A stretch of DNA of 50,466 nucleotides, from positions 1 to 50,466 of the forward strand of contig CACEMT010000008.1 of NCBI GenBank assembly GCA_902560685.1. Direction: 5' to 3'. Positions 34,667-44,747 of the stretch are shown here, piece after piece. The first letter of the stretch is position 1. The number at the start of each line of letters is the position of its first letter. The stretch comes from an uncultured Pelagibacteraceae bacterium (GTDB lineage Bacteria > Pseudomonadota > Alphaproteobacteria > Pelagibacterales > Pelagibacteraceae). The notes beneath the pieces were generated by a model, which saw only the letters and a list, made by a program, of their open reading frames with translations, searched no databases and was not told the DNA's origin. The translations under genes were made by a program, and so were the position numbers.

Positions 34667-36562
34667 ATGAAATCAGATTTTGACAAGATTTATAGAGAAT
34701 CAATAAAAAATCCTGAAGAATTTTGGAAGAAAATTGCTGATGATATTTTTTGGTTTAAAAAACCATCAAAAATATTAAACAAATCTAATGCTCCATTTTA
34801 CAAATGGTATGAAGATGGTATTACGAACACTTGTTATAACGCTTTAGATATCCATATTGATAACGGAAGAGGCGATAGAACTGCTTTAATCTATGATAGC
34901 CCTATAACTGGTAATAAAAAAAAATTTTCTTACAAAGAATTAACTGAAAAAGTTTCGAAATTTGCTGGAGCATTACAGGGCCAAGGAGTAAAAAAAGGAG
35001 ATCGAGTTATAATTTATATGCCAATGATTCCTGAGGCGGTTATTGGTATGCTCGCATGTGGAAGAATTGGAGCAATTCATTCAGTAGTTTTTGGAGGATT
35101 TGCTTCAAACGAATTGGCAAGCAGAATAGATGACAGTAAAGCAAAAGTTTTGCTTACAGCGTCTTGTGGTTTTGAGCCTGGAAGAACAGTTCAATACAAA
35201 CCTCTTGTGGATGAAGCACTAAAATTAGCATCACATAAAATTCAGAAAATAATATTATTTCAAAGATCAGGTAACGAAGTAAAATTAAATGCTCCTAATG
35301 AAATTAGTTGGGATGAGGCATTATCTAATGCAAAAAATGTTGATTGTGTTGAAATGAACGCAAATGAATTCGCTTATATTTTATATACATCAGGAACAAC
35401 TGGAATTCCAAAAGGAATTGTAAGGGATATTGGAGGTCATGTTGCTGCTCTAAAGTGGACAATGAAAAATATTTACAATATTGACCAGGATGATGTCTGG
35501 TGGTCAGCCAGCGATATAGGGTGGATTGTTGGTCATTCTTATATTGTATATGCACCATTGTTTAAAGGATGCACAACTGTATTATTTGAAGGTAAGCCAG
35601 TTGGAACTCCAGACGCTGGTGCTTTTTGGAAAATAATATCTGACTACAAAGTAAAATCTTTATTTACTGCTCCAACAGCTTTTAGGGCTATTAAAAAAGA
35701 AGACCCTGAGGGTAAGTTTTTTTCTAAGTATGATCTAAGTTCATTTGAGAGTTTATTTCTTGCAGGAGAAAGAGCGGATCCGGATACAATCAAATGGGCA
35801 GAATCTCTTTTAAAAGTTCCAGTAATTGATCATTGGTGGCAAACTGAAACCAGTTGGGCAATAAGTTCTAATTGTACTGGTATAGAAATGATGAAAACGA
35901 AGTATGGTTCTGCTTGTAAAGCCGTTCCAGGATATGATGTTAAGGTTATTAAGCCTGACCACAGTATAGCTAAGCCAAACGAGATGGGTGATATAGTTGT
36001 AAAACTTCCATTGCCTCCAGGAACATTCCCAACTTTATGGAATGCTGATGAAAGATATAAAAAAACATATATGACAAACTACGAAGGTTACTATCAAACC
36101 TATGACGCAGGTCATATAGATGAAGATGGATATATTTGGATTATGTCTAGAACTGATGACATCATTAATGTTGCAGGTCATAGACTTTCAACTGGCGCTA
36201 TTGAAGAAGTTTTATCTGAACATCAATCAGTCGCTGAATGCGCGGTTATTGGAATTGCTGATAAATTAAAAGGACAGCTGCCAATTGGTTTAATAGCTTT
36301 AAAAGCCGGAGTTCAAAAGGATAATGAAACAATATCAAAAGAATGTATCCAAATGGTACGGGATAAAGTTGGGCCAGTTGCAGCCTTTAAAACAGCTATA
36401 GTTGTAAAAAGATTACCAAAAACTCGATCTGGAAAAATTTTAAGAGGTACTGTTAGAAAAATAGCTGATAAAGAAGAATATAAAATGCCAGCAACAATTG
36501 ATGATCCAGCAATTTTAGATGAGATAAAACAAGATTTAATTAAAAATAATATTTTAAAATAG
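34667..36562 (+). CDS. prpE: Propionate-CoA ligase (PrpE-like acyl-CoA synthetase)
   Basis: The 631-residue adenylate-forming enzyme activates propionate or acetate to its CoA ester. It has the ACS N-terminal block (FDKIYRESIKNPEEFWKK), the P-loop YTSGTTGIPKG (about 240), the DxGWxxGH motif in SDIGWIVGHS, HWWQTETSW, the hinge region with RTDDIINVAGHRL, and the C-terminal acetylation/catalytic Lys in PKTRSGKILRG. The segments GIVRDIGGHVAALKW and LAGERADPDT favour PrpE over Acs. It is divergent from proteorhodopsin and overlaps the SMR gene start by one base. Confidence 0.86.
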   Translation: MKSDFDKIYRESIKNPEEFWKKIADDIFWFKKPSKILNKSNAPFYKWYEDGITNTCYNALDIHIDNGRGDRTALIYDSPITGNKKKFSYKELTEKVSKFAGALQGQGVKKGDRVIIYMPMIPEAVIGMLACGRIGAIHSVVFGGFASNELASRIDDSKAKVLLTASCGFEPGRTVQYKPLVDEALKLASHKIQKIILFQRSGNEVKLNAPNEISWDEALSNAKNVDCVEMNANEFAYILYTSGTTGIPKGIVRDIGGHVAALKWTMKNIYNIDQDDVWWSASDIGWIVGHSYIVYAPLFKGCTTVLFEGKPVGTPDAGAFWKIISDYKVKSLFTAPTAFRAIKKEDPEGKFFSKYDLSSFESLFLAGERADPDTIKWAESLLKVPVIDHWWQTETSWAISSNCTGIEMMKTKYGSACKAVPGYDVKVIKPDHSIAKPNEMGDIVVKLPLPPGTFPTLWNADERYKKTYMTNYEGYYQTYDAGHIDEDGYIWIMSRTDDIINVAGHRLSTGAIEEVLSEHQSVAECAVIGIADKLKGQLPIGLIALKAGVQKDNETISKECIQMVRDKVGPVAAFKTAIVVKRLPKTRSGKILRGTVRKIADKEEYKMPATIDDPAILDEIKQDLIKNNILK

Positions 36563-36894
36563 TGACAAAAGCATACATTTTTATGTTTGTAGCAATTTTC
36601 TGTGAAGTGGCAGGCACATTGCTTCTTCCTTCTACTCAAAATTTTACAAAAATAGTTCCAACAGCTATAGCTGCTACTTGTTATTTGACAGCTTTATATT
36701 GTCTTACACATGTATTACATAAAATTCCAATCGCTATCGTATATGCAACTTGGAGTGGATTAGGAATATTTACAATTGCATTATTTGGATACTATTTTTT
36801 TAAACAAAGTCTTTCTTGGCAAGCAGTGCTGGGATTATTTCTTATAGTAGCGGGTGTTGTTCTTGTAAACACTTTTTCTGGAAGAAGTGTATAA
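36562..36894 (+). CDS. Small multidrug resistance (SMR/EmrE) family transporter
   Basis: The 110-residue protein has four membrane helices and the conserved membrane-embedded Glu15 (EmrE Glu14) in AIFCEVAGTLLLP. Further markers are YATWSGLGI near residues 60-68 and the last helix WQAVLGLFLIVAGVVL. Members are proton-coupled exporters of quaternary cations or guanidinium. The start is GTG at 36562, overlapping the prpE stop as TAGTG, so it is co-translated. Confidence 0.88.
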   Translation: MTKAYIFMFVAIFCEVAGTLLLPSTQNFTKIVPTAIAATCYLTALYCLTHVLHKIPIAIVYATWSGLGIFTIALFGYYFFKQSLSWQAVLGLFLIVAGVVLVNTFSGRSV

Positions 36895-36911
36895 ATGAAT
36901 TTTTAAACTTT

Positions 36912-36945
36912 ATTTAATGGTGAGTTTTTCATTTAATGGTGAGTT
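36912..36945. repeat. 15-base direct repeat at the end of the small secreted-protein gene
   Basis: ATTTAATGGTGAGTT occurs at 36912-36926 and again at 36931-36945. The second copy includes the last codons and stop of the leftward gene at 36933; the first follows the stop. It looks like a small local duplication. Confidence 0.7.
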
Positions 36946-37187
36946 CTTCTTTCTTCTAAAAAATTATCAAATTCCTCTTGAGTCATTACATCTGAATTAA
37001 TTCCAAAAAAACCCTTATTATCAAAAAGTTTTGCTTTCTCAAAAACATCTTTTTTAGAAACCATGCCTTCATTTAATAAAAATAGTTGTGATTCAATTAC
37101 TGTTTTTTGTTTATCATTAATACCTGAATATGAATTTGTAGAAATAAATATTATAATGAGTACTAGCGTCTTTTTATTTAAATTCAT
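36933..37187 (-). CDS. Small secreted protein of unknown function
   Basis: The 84-residue product has an N-terminal signal peptide (1-21, ending SYSG) and a mature part with an FEKAKLFDNKGFFGINSDVMTQEEFDNFLEE pattern (described as a pattern, not a quoted domain). No family was recognised. It starts 14 bases before the end of the dihydroorotase gene on the same strand, so it is probably co-transcribed with pyrC. Confidence 0.6.
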   Translation of the reverse strand: MNLNKKTLVLIIIFISTNSYSGINDKQKTVIESQLFLLNEGMVSKKDVFEKAKLFDNKGFFGINSDVMTQEEFDNFLEERRTHH

Positions 37188-38493
37188 TTTTGAATAAAAG
37201 TGGTTTACCTTCAGGGCTTCCTAGAATTTTTCCATTTTTCATTTTAACTATTCCGTTAATTATAGTTGCAACAGGACTTCCTTTAAATTTATATCCATGA
37301 AATGGAGACCAGGCACATTTACTCTCAATATTTTCATTTTTAATCTCAATTATTTTGTTCATATCAACAATCGTAAAATCAGCATCATACCCTTCTTTAA
37401 TAAATCCTTTGTTTTTTATTCCAAAAATTTTTACAGGATTTTCGCAAACAAGATTAATTAATTGATTAAGTGATAATTTTCCATCATTTACATGATTTAG
37501 CATTACTGGCATTAAAGTTTGCACACCCGGCATTCCCGATGGTGAATTTGGATATTCTTTTTCTTTATTTACTTTTAAATGTGGTGCATGATCTGATCCA
37601 ATTGTATCATTATAATTATTTTTTACTCCATACCATAATCTATCATAATGAGATTTATCTCTTAAAGGTGGATTCATTTGAGCATAGGTTCCGAGTTTAT
37701 CGTAACACTCAGGAGCATATAAAGTTAAATGCTGCGGAGTAATCTCAAAAGTAATATTTCCTTTATGCTGTGATAAAAAATCAACTTCTTCTTTTGTTGT
37801 AACATGAAGAACATGTGCTTTTTTATTGTATTTTTCGGCAATTCTTACAATTCTTCTTGTAGACGACATTGCGCACTCTACACTTCTCCAAACTGGATGG
37901 GTGTGAACATCACCTTTTTTAATTAATTTTTTATTAACATTTAAAATTGCCTCATCTTCTGAATGAACAGCAACAACTTTTGAACTACTTTGAAATACCT
38001 TTTCAATATCTGCTTCATCTGCAACTAATAAATTACCTGTTGAAGATCCTGCAAAAAGTTTAATTCCACAACAACCTTCCAAGTCTTTTAAATTTGATAA
38101 ATCATTCGCGTTATCAGCTGTTGCACCAAAATAAAATGCATAATTGCAATACATTCTATTCTTAGCGAGATCTAATTTTTTTTGAAATTCTATCTTGTTA
38201 GATGTTGGTGGGTTAGTATTTGGCATCTCAAACACACTTGTAATTCCTCCAACAATTGCTGCCTTACTTCCTGAATGAAGATCTTCTGTATCGGTTGATC
38301 CAGGTTCTCTAAAATGAGTTTGGGTATCTATACATCCTGGTAAAACAGTTTGTCCTTCAGCATTTACTATTTCCTTAGCATCGTCTGAGATTTGACCGAT
38401 CTTATGAATTTTTCCATCCTTAATAGCAACATCAGCATCTTTTAGCTCACCATTAATATAACATTGTCCGTTTTTTATTATTAGATCTAACAT
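37174..38493 (-). CDS. pyrC: Dihydroorotase (class I)
   Basis: The enzyme interconverts carbamoyl-aspartate and dihydroorotate in pyrimidine synthesis. The 439-residue protein has the metal motif DTQTHFREPG (about 56-65), the carbamylated Lys in GIKLFAGSSTGNL, His pairs in VAVHSED and HVLHVTTKEE, and SDHAPH (about 298-303). These place it in the class I (about 45 kDa) group. Hydantoinases share the fold, but the FREPG and GSDHAPH motifs support dihydroorotase. Confidence 0.88.
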   Translation of the reverse strand: MLDLIIKNGQCYINGELKDADVAIKDGKIHKIGQISDDAKEIVNAEGQTVLPGCIDTQTHFREPGSTDTEDLHSGSKAAIVGGITSVFEMPNTNPPTSNKIEFQKKLDLAKNRMYCNYAFYFGATADNANDLSNLKDLEGCCGIKLFAGSSTGNLLVADEADIEKVFQSSSKVVAVHSEDEAILNVNKKLIKKGDVHTHPVWRSVECAMSSTRRIVRIAEKYNKKAHVLHVTTKEEVDFLSQHKGNITFEITPQHLTLYAPECYDKLGTYAQMNPPLRDKSHYDRLWYGVKNNYNDTIGSDHAPHLKVNKEKEYPNSPSGMPGVQTLMPVMLNHVNDGKLSLNQLINLVCENPVKIFGIKNKGFIKEGYDADFTIVDMNKIIEIKNENIESKCAWSPFHGYKFKGSPVATIINGIVKMKNGKILGSPEGKPLLFKNEFK

Positions 38494-38536
38494 TTTTCAG
38501 AAAAGTAACTATATTATAAATAACTTACTTTCAATT

Positions 38537-39421
38537 ATGAATAAAAAAAAAGTTTATATATTAGAAGATCGTGGAATATTATTTGTACAAGGTAAAGATG
38601 CAAAGGAATTTTTACAAAATTTAATAACAAACGACATTGATAAAGTAAATGAAACTAATAGTTGTTTTGCTTCCCTTTTAACACCTCAAGGAAAATATCT
38701 TTTCGATTTTTTAGTTGTTAAACATAAAAATGGATATTTTCTAGACTGCGAAAAAATACAAATTGAAAATCTTTATAATCAATTAGATCTATATAAACTT
38801 AGATCTAAAGTTGAAATACTTAATTTAAGTAACGAATTCGTTGTAGCGACATTAAGTAATGAAAAATTTTTAGAATTTGAGGGTGCAAAAAATTTATCTG
38901 GTTTTACAATCAAATACAGAGAAGATCCTGTATTTTTAGATCCACGAAAAAAAGAATTGGGGGCAAGAATTATAATTAATTTAGAAAAACTCTATTTATC
39001 TTTAAAAAAATTAGATTTAAGTGCATCAAATGTTGATGAATATTATAAATTTAGTCATGAAACTGGAATTGCTCAAAAAGATACTGATCAACTTAAAAAT
39101 AAAATATTTGGTATAGAATGTAATTTTGAAGAATTAAATGGGATAGATTTTAAAAAGGGTTGTTACGTTGGACAAGAAAATACAGCAAGAATTAAATTAA
39201 AAAATAAATTATCAAAAAGACTATTTCCAATACAATTAATTGAGGGTGAGCTAAAAGATGAAATAATTAAATATAAAGATCAAGAAATTGGCAAAGTTTT
39301 AATAAAAAATAAATTTCCTTTTGCTTCAATTAAATATTTAAATGAAAACTTTAATGAAAAAAACGAATTTAATTGTGGTAATGCAAAAATAAAAATAATC
39401 AAACCTGGTTGGATAAAATAA
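38537..39421 (+). CDS. ygfZ: YgfZ/GcvT-like folate-binding protein
   Basis: The 294-residue protein belongs to the YgfZ/IbaG-type folate-binding family that helps maintain some iron-sulfur enzymes. The family signature K-G-C-Y-x-G-Q-E is present as KKGCYVGQENTARIK near 209-223, and the N-terminal FLQNLITNDI matches the GcvT-like start. It is divergent from dihydroorotase with only 43 bases between. Confidence 0.9.
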   Translation: MNKKKVYILEDRGILFVQGKDAKEFLQNLITNDIDKVNETNSCFASLLTPQGKYLFDFLVVKHKNGYFLDCEKIQIENLYNQLDLYKLRSKVEILNLSNEFVVATLSNEKFLEFEGAKNLSGFTIKYREDPVFLDPRKKELGARIIINLEKLYLSLKKLDLSASNVDEYYKFSHETGIAQKDTDQLKNKIFGIECNFEELNGIDFKKGCYVGQENTARIKLKNKLSKRLFPIQLIEGELKDEIIKYKDQEIGKVLIKNKFPFASIKYLNENFNEKNEFNCGNAKIKIIKPGWIK

Positions 39422-39428
39422 ATCTAAC

Positions 39429-39797
39429 TTACAAAAATTTACTTAAATCAGGTTTAAAATAATTTGGACCTTTCATAACTTTCCCAGACTCGTTGTAAAT
39501 TGGTTTTCCATCAGGGCCTAGTTTGCTCATATTTGACTCCTGAACTTCATTAAAACATTTATCTAAATCTATTCCAAATGCGTGGCCAGCTCCATAAGCA
39601 ACATATAAAATGTCTGTTAAAGCATCCGCGACCTCTAAAATATCATTATCTTCTATTGCTTTTTTTAATTCTTCTAGTTCTTCGTTGATTAAGCTTATTC
39701 TAAGCTCATTTATTTTATTATTACTAAGTTCAGCTTTTGTTTTAACTTCTTGTCCAAAAGTTTTCATGAAGATACCTACTTTTTCAAAATTTGTCAT
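39429..39797 (-). CDS. MazG-like nucleotide pyrophosphohydrolase
   Basis: The 122-residue all-helical protein has the MazG/PRA-PH acidic metal pattern: EELEELKKAIE near 35-45 and EVADALTDILYV near 54-65 (E-x2-E and E-x2-D-x3-D). Such enzymes hydrolyse nucleoside triphosphates to monophosphates. The C-terminal NMSKLGPDGKPI extension is also found in phage and bacterial relatives. The exact substrate (dCTP, dUTP or others) is not clear. Confidence 0.82.
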   Translation of the reverse strand: MTNFEKVGIFMKTFGQEVKTKAELSNNKINELRISLINEELEELKKAIEDNDILEVADALTDILYVAYGAGHAFGIDLDKCFNEVQESNMSKLGPDGKPIYNESGKVMKGPNYFKPDLSKFL

Positions 39798-39866
39798 ATT
39801 GCTCCTATTTGATTCTTGTTCAACTTAATGTATAAGAAATATGGCATTACATTCAAAATCTAAATT

Positions 39867-41255
39867 ATGAAAAATAGAAAAGAATATGACAGTATTGGTG
39901 GAATTAATGTGCCTGTGGATAAATATTGGGGAGCATCTACACAAAGATCAAGTAAATATTTTGATATTGGAGATTTTTTAGTTAGACCTATAGTCATTAA
40001 ATCAATTGCTATAATTAAAAAAGCTGCGGCAATCGTAAATGCAAAAAATGGCGATCTAGACAAAAAAATAAGTAAAACAATCGTTAAGGCTGCAAATGAA
40101 GTTATCTCTGGAAAACTAATTAATCATTTCCCCCTAAAAGTATGGCAGACAGGATCGGGTACCCAAACGAATATGAATGTTAATGAGGTAATTGCTAATA
40201 GAGCTATAGAGATTTTAGGTGGAAAAAAAGGATCAAAAAAACCAGTACATCCAAATGATCATGTAAATAAATCTCAATCAACTAATGATGTTTTTCCAAC
40301 TGCAATGCATATGGCAATTGCTATAGAAGCAATTGAAAAATTATTACCCAGCCTTAATTTGCTCAATTTTCAATTAAAAAAAAAGTCAAAAGAATTTAAT
40401 AAAATTGTTAAAATTGGAAGAACTCATTTGCAAGATGCTACACCTTTAACATTGGGGCAGGAATTTTCTGGTTACCATTTTCAATTAACAAAATCTATTG
40501 AAAGAATAAAAAAATCCCTGGAAGAAATATATTTTTTAGCTCAAGGAGGTACTGCTGTTGGAACTGGACTAAATACAAAAAAAGGTTTTGATAAAAAAAT
40601 AGTTTCAGAAATAAAAAAAATTACAAAACTTCCTTTTAAACCCTCGCCAAATAAATTTGCTTCATTGGCGGCTCATGACGCTATAGTTAATTTTTCTGGA
40701 ACAATGAACACAACAGCTGTTTGTTTAATGAAAATAGCAAATGATATACGTTTCTTAGGATCAGGTCCTAGAGCTGGCTACGGCGAACTTATTTTACCAG
40801 AAAACGAACCTGGTTCCTCTATAATGCCTGGAAAGGTTAATCCTACTCAATGTGAAGCAGTAACCATGGTCTGTGTAAAAGTTATTGGAAACCATAATGG
40901 TATAACAATGGCAGGATCACATGGTCATTTCGAATTAAATGTATTTAAACCATTAATTATACATAATATTTTACAATCAATTTATATAATGTCAGATTCA
41001 GCAAAAAGCTTTGCTAAATATTGTGTTTCAGGTTTGAAAGCTGACAAGAAAAGAATTAAGGAATTGTTAGATAATTCGTTAATGCTAGTTACGGCACTAG
41101 CACCTCATGTTGGATATGACAATGCAGCAAAAATTGCAAAAAAGGCTTTAAAGAATAAAACAAAATTAAAAGTTGAAGCTTTAAAGTCAGGATTAATTAG
41201 TGAAAAAGAATACGATAAAATAGTTGATCCAAAAAAAATGGTTAATCCAAGTTAA
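39867..41255 (+). CDS. fumC: Fumarate hydratase class II
   Basis: FumC interconverts fumarate and malate in the TCA cycle. The 462-residue protein has the expected elements: [55 protein letters not shown] with the His, and the signature [16 protein letters not shown] near 313-328 with the catalytic Ser. Class II enzymes are iron-free, which suits low-iron seawater. It overlaps the convergent AsmA-like gene by 14 bases. Confidence 0.97.
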   Translation: MKNRKEYDSIGGINVPVDKYWGASTQRSSKYFDIGDFLVRPIVIKSIAIIKKAAAIVNAKNGDLDKKISKTIVKAANEVISGKLINHFPLKVWQTGSGTQTNMNVNEVIANRAIEILGGKKGSKKPVHPNDHVNKSQSTNDVFPTAMHMAIAIEAIEKLLPSLNLLNFQLKKKSKEFNKIVKIGRTHLQDATPLTLGQEFSGYHFQLTKSIERIKKSLEEIYFLAQGGTAVGTGLNTKKGFDKKIVSEIKKITKLPFKPSPNKFASLAAHDAIVNFSGTMNTTAVCLMKIANDIRFLGSGPRAGYGELILPENEPGSSIMPGKVNPTQCEAVTMVCVKVIGNHNGITMAGSHGHFELNVFKPLIIHNILQSIYIMSDSAKSFAKYCVSGLKADKKRIKELLDNSLMLVTALAPHVGYDNAAKIAKKALKNKTKLKVEALKSGLISEKEYDKIVDPKKMVNPS

Positions 41256-42672
41256 TTGTTCTAAATTCCCTTGAAATTAAATTATTTAATTGTTGTATAT
41301 TATTAATTTCTTGAAAAATCATTTCATTATTTTCTTTTTCATTTTCGTTTAAATTAATAGTAGATAAGAAATAATTCCCATCATCAACATTATATTCTAT
41401 TTCAAAATATATTTTGTTTAAATCTACTCTATTTTGCCTAGGTATTAAAAATCTTTTATAAAGCTCTTGCTGATCATAAACGTCAAACTTAATTTTTGAT
41501 TTTACAAAAAGTTTTTCATTTTTTTCATAAATTGAAGGATCAGAAAAATTTATTTTTCCAATTTTTTTTAAACTCAAACTTGATTTATTTAAGCTTATTT
41601 TTTTTTCTAAAAAATTGATATCAATAATTAAATTTTCAAATAAACGATTTTTAACTTCATCTAAATTTATTTTTAAATTACCATTAAAATTTAGATTGGC
41701 TGATTTATTTATTTTGTATAAATTTAAAAAAAGATTATTTAGAACTGTTTGAATACTTATTCCTGATAAAATTAAATTTAAATCAAAAAAAAATGTGTCT
41801 AAACTAATATTTCCAACTAGTTTAGAACGATTAATAATTTTATTTTTATCATCAATAAGTTCAATGCCATCTTGATTAAATTTATAATTTAAATCTAAAC
41901 TATGTCTTAAAAATTTAATATTCGTTTTTGCTTTTGTAAAATTTTCATTATCTTTATTAAAAGTACTTAATATATTAAAATTTGGATTTTTAAATTTAAT
42001 ATCACCTTTAGTTATATTTGGATTTGTAAAATTTTTTTCCCAGTCAAACGAAAAATCTGAACCAAATAAATTGCCTAAACTAGTTAGTTTTTTAGTTTTA
42101 TTTTGAGTATCAATAAAATATTTAAATTTTTTTATTTTTGAGATTAGTATGATTTCTTTATTTTCATCTCTTAAAAATAGATTACTATTTTTTAAATAAA
42201 TTGGTTTTGTAATGTTATATCTTAAATGACTGTAAAAATTTTTTATATTAATAAATTGTAGGTCAAGGTCAACTTTATCTAAATGTATATTTTTTAATTC
42301 TATTTTTTCTTTTTTGTGTAAATTTTTAGAAAAAATATTAATTTTTAAATGTTTTACAGTTAAAAATTTATCTTTAGGATTGTTTGATAAATATACATCA
42401 CATTCTTCAATCAGAAAGTGTGGAGTAGGAAGCATCAAATATGTAATATTAGAAATATTTTTAAGATCTAATTTGAAATCTTTAGATACTTTTTTTTGAA
42501 TTTCCTTATCAAAATTTTCATAATTATAAAAAGTGGGTATAGTAAAATACAATGATAATAAAAAAACTAATGCAATTAATGATATAATCGTACCAAAAGG
42601 ATTTTTCTTACTAAAATATGAAATAAAATTTTGGATGTCGAAATTTTCAATTTTGGATAAGTAATTTTTCAT
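41242..42672 (-). CDS. AsmA-like inner-membrane-anchored protein
   Basis: The 476-residue protein has a single N-terminal membrane anchor (about 26-48, [15 protein letters not shown]) and a long periplasmic beta-rich part with repeated [33 protein letters not shown] strands, characteristic of AsmA/TamB-type lipid-bridge proteins (described as a pattern). Family members are linked to phospholipid transport or outer-membrane assembly. Sequence similarity in the family is weak, so the call rests on architecture. Confidence 0.62.
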   Translation of the reverse strand: MKNYLSKIENFDIQNFISYFSKKNPFGTIISLIALVFLLSLYFTIPTFYNYENFDKEIQKKVSKDFKLDLKNISNITYLMLPTPHFLIEECDVYLSNNPKDKFLTVKHLKINIFSKNLHKKEKIELKNIHLDKVDLDLQFINIKNFYSHLRYNITKPIYLKNSNLFLRDENKEIILISKIKKFKYFIDTQNKTKKLTSLGNLFGSDFSFDWEKNFTNPNITKGDIKFKNPNFNILSTFNKDNENFTKAKTNIKFLRHSLDLNYKFNQDGIELIDDKNKIINRSKLVGNISLDTFFFDLNLILSGISIQTVLNNLFLNLYKINKSANLNFNGNLKINLDEVKNRLFENLIIDINFLEKKISLNKSSLSLKKIGKINFSDPSIYEKNEKLFVKSKIKFDVYDQQELYKRFLIPRQNRVDLNKIYFEIEYNVDDGNYFLSTINLNENEKENNEMIFQEINNIQQLNNLISREFRTINLD

Positions 42673-42709
42673 AGTTGCCGAAATAAGGATTTACACTAAA
42701 AGTAATAAA

Positions 42710-44740
42710 ATGTTAAATTTTGAATATTTAAAAAATCTTAATGATAAACAAAAAGAGGCTGTTTTATCTCTTGATGGCCCACTTTTAATAGTTGCAGGAG
42801 CAGGTTCGGGCAAAACTAAAGTGCTAATTTCAAGAATTGCACATATAATTGAAAAACAAAAAGCATACCCCAACCAAATTCTCGCTGTTACATTTACAAA
42901 TAAAGCTGCAAAAGAAATGCAAAATAGAATTAGTAAAATTCTAAAAAAAGAAGCAGTTGGTCTACCATGGCTTGGTACTTTTCATTCGGTATGTGCAAAA
43001 TTATTAAGAAAACATGCAAAGGCTGTTAATTTAAATTCAAACTTTACAATTATTGATCAGGATGACCAGGTTAAATTAATTAAAAATATATCAAAAGCAG
43101 AAAACATAGATACCAAGAAAATATCTCCCAAATTTATTCTTTCGATTATTGATCAATGGAAAAATAAAGGATGGTATCCTGAAGATGTAATATTAAAAAA
43201 AAAAGAAGTGTTGGAAAAAGGTTTTCTAGGAATTTATAAAATTTATCAATCTAAGCTACTGGATTTAAATGCTTGTGATTTTAGTGATTTAATATTGCAC
43301 TCAGTAAAAATTTTTGAAAAAAATCCTGATATAACTGAAATGTATTCTAAAAATTTTAAATATATTTTGGTCGATGAATATCAAGATACAAATTTAATTC
43401 AAAGCAAATGGCTAAACTACTTAGCAAAATATAATCTAAATATTTGCTGTGTGGGTGATGACGATCAATCAATTTATAGTTGGAGAGGAGCAGAGATAAA
43501 AAATTTTTTAGAATTTGATAAAATATATAATAATACAAAAATAGTTAGACTTGAAAGAAATTACAGATCAACTCAAAATATATTATCAGTAGCATCTAAG
43601 ATTATATCAAATAATGAATCTAGACTTGGTAAAAATCTTTATACTGAAGGTGAAGATGGAGATCTAGTTCACTTAAATTCTTTTAGAAATGGAAAAGATG
43701 AAGCTATTGGGATAAGTGATGAAATTGAAAAATTAAAAAAAAAATATTCTCTTAATGATATATCAATTTTAGTTAGAGCAATATTTCAAACAAGAGAGTT
43801 TGAGGAGCGTTTTCTAAAAATTGGAATACCTTATAGAATCATAGGGGGTATAAAATTTTATGAACGTGCTGAAATTAAAGATTGTATTGCTTACCTTAGA
43901 GTAATTAATCAAAATAAAGATGATCTTTCCTTTGAAAGAATAATAAATGTTCCAAAAAGATCAATAGGAGAAACTACCATTAAACAGATAAATGAATACG
44001 CTAAGAATAATAATTTGTCGTTGGAAAGATCTTCAATTTCTTTAATTGAAAAAAATAAAATAAAACCAAAAACAAAATTAGGGTTAGTTTCTTTATTAAG
44101 TTTATTAGAAAAATGGAGAAATGATTTTTTTAATAAAAAAATAGGACATATAAAACTACTTCAGACTATTTTAGATGAGTCTGGTTATAGTCAAATGCTT
44201 AAAGACAAAAAAGACTTAGAGAATGAAAATAGATTAGAAAATATAAAAGAATTAATTAATGCAATGAAAGAATACGATAACCTAGAAAGTTTTTTAGAAC
44301 ATGTTGCTTTGGCGACTTCACTTGATCAAGATTGGGAAGATAAAAAAGTTAATTTAATGACAATGCATGCATCAAAAGGACTTGAATTTGATGTAGTTTT
44401 TTTACCAGGGTGGGAAGAAGGTTTATTTCCTCATCAAAAATCTATTGAAGAGAAAGGACAAAAAGGATTAGAAGAAGAGAGAAGATTGGCTTATGTTGGA
44501 ATCACTAGAGCAAAAAAAAAAGCAATGATATCATTTGCGATGAATAGATTTTATCAAGGTGATTGGATAGACAGTTTAGCATCAAGATTTATTGATGAAT
44601 TGCCACATGATAATATTAAAAAAAATAATTATTTTGAAGAGGATATGCAAGAAGATTTTGAATTTAATCAAGATATAGATTTTGAAAGTGAAATAAAAAG
44701 TCCAGGGTGGATACGATATCAAAAGAAATTAAAAAAGTAG
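42710..44740 (+). CDS. uvrD: UvrD/PcrA family DNA helicase
   Basis: This is a 676-residue superfamily 1 3'-5' helicase of nucleotide-excision and mismatch repair and replication restart. Motif Ia and Walker A are VAGAGSGKTKVL (28-39), AVTFTNKAAKEM follows, motif II is VDEYQDTN (about 221-228), motif III is VGDDDQSIYSWRGA, motif IV is RLERNYRST, motif V is MTMHASKGLEFDVVFLPG, and motif VI is EERRLAYVGITRAK. The ATG at 42710 is used. No SOS-type box precedes it. It is followed after 7 bases by the aminopeptidase P gene. Confidence 0.95.
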   Translation: MLNFEYLKNLNDKQKEAVLSLDGPLLIVAGAGSGKTKVLISRIAHIIEKQKAYPNQILAVTFTNKAAKEMQNRISKILKKEAVGLPWLGTFHSVCAKLLRKHAKAVNLNSNFTIIDQDDQVKLIKNISKAENIDTKKISPKFILSIIDQWKNKGWYPEDVILKKKEVLEKGFLGIYKIYQSKLLDLNACDFSDLILHSVKIFEKNPDITEMYSKNFKYILVDEYQDTNLIQSKWLNYLAKYNLNICCVGDDDQSIYSWRGAEIKNFLEFDKIYNNTKIVRLERNYRSTQNILSVASKIISNNESRLGKNLYTEGEDGDLVHLNSFRNGKDEAIGISDEIEKLKKKYSLNDISILVRAIFQTREFEERFLKIGIPYRIIGGIKFYERAEIKDCIAYLRVINQNKDDLSFERIINVPKRSIGETTIKQINEYAKNNNLSLERSSISLIEKNKIKPKTKLGLVSLLSLLEKWRNDFFNKKIGHIKLLQTILDESGYSQMLKDKKDLENENRLENIKELINAMKEYDNLESFLEHVALATSLDQDWEDKKVNLMTMHASKGLEFDVVFLPGWEEGLFPHQKSIEEKGQKGLEEERRLAYVGITRAKKKAMISFAMNRFYQGDWIDSLASRFIDELPHDNIKKNNYFEEDMQEDFEFNQDIDFESEIKSPGWIRYQKKLKK

Positions 44741-44747
44741 TATTGAA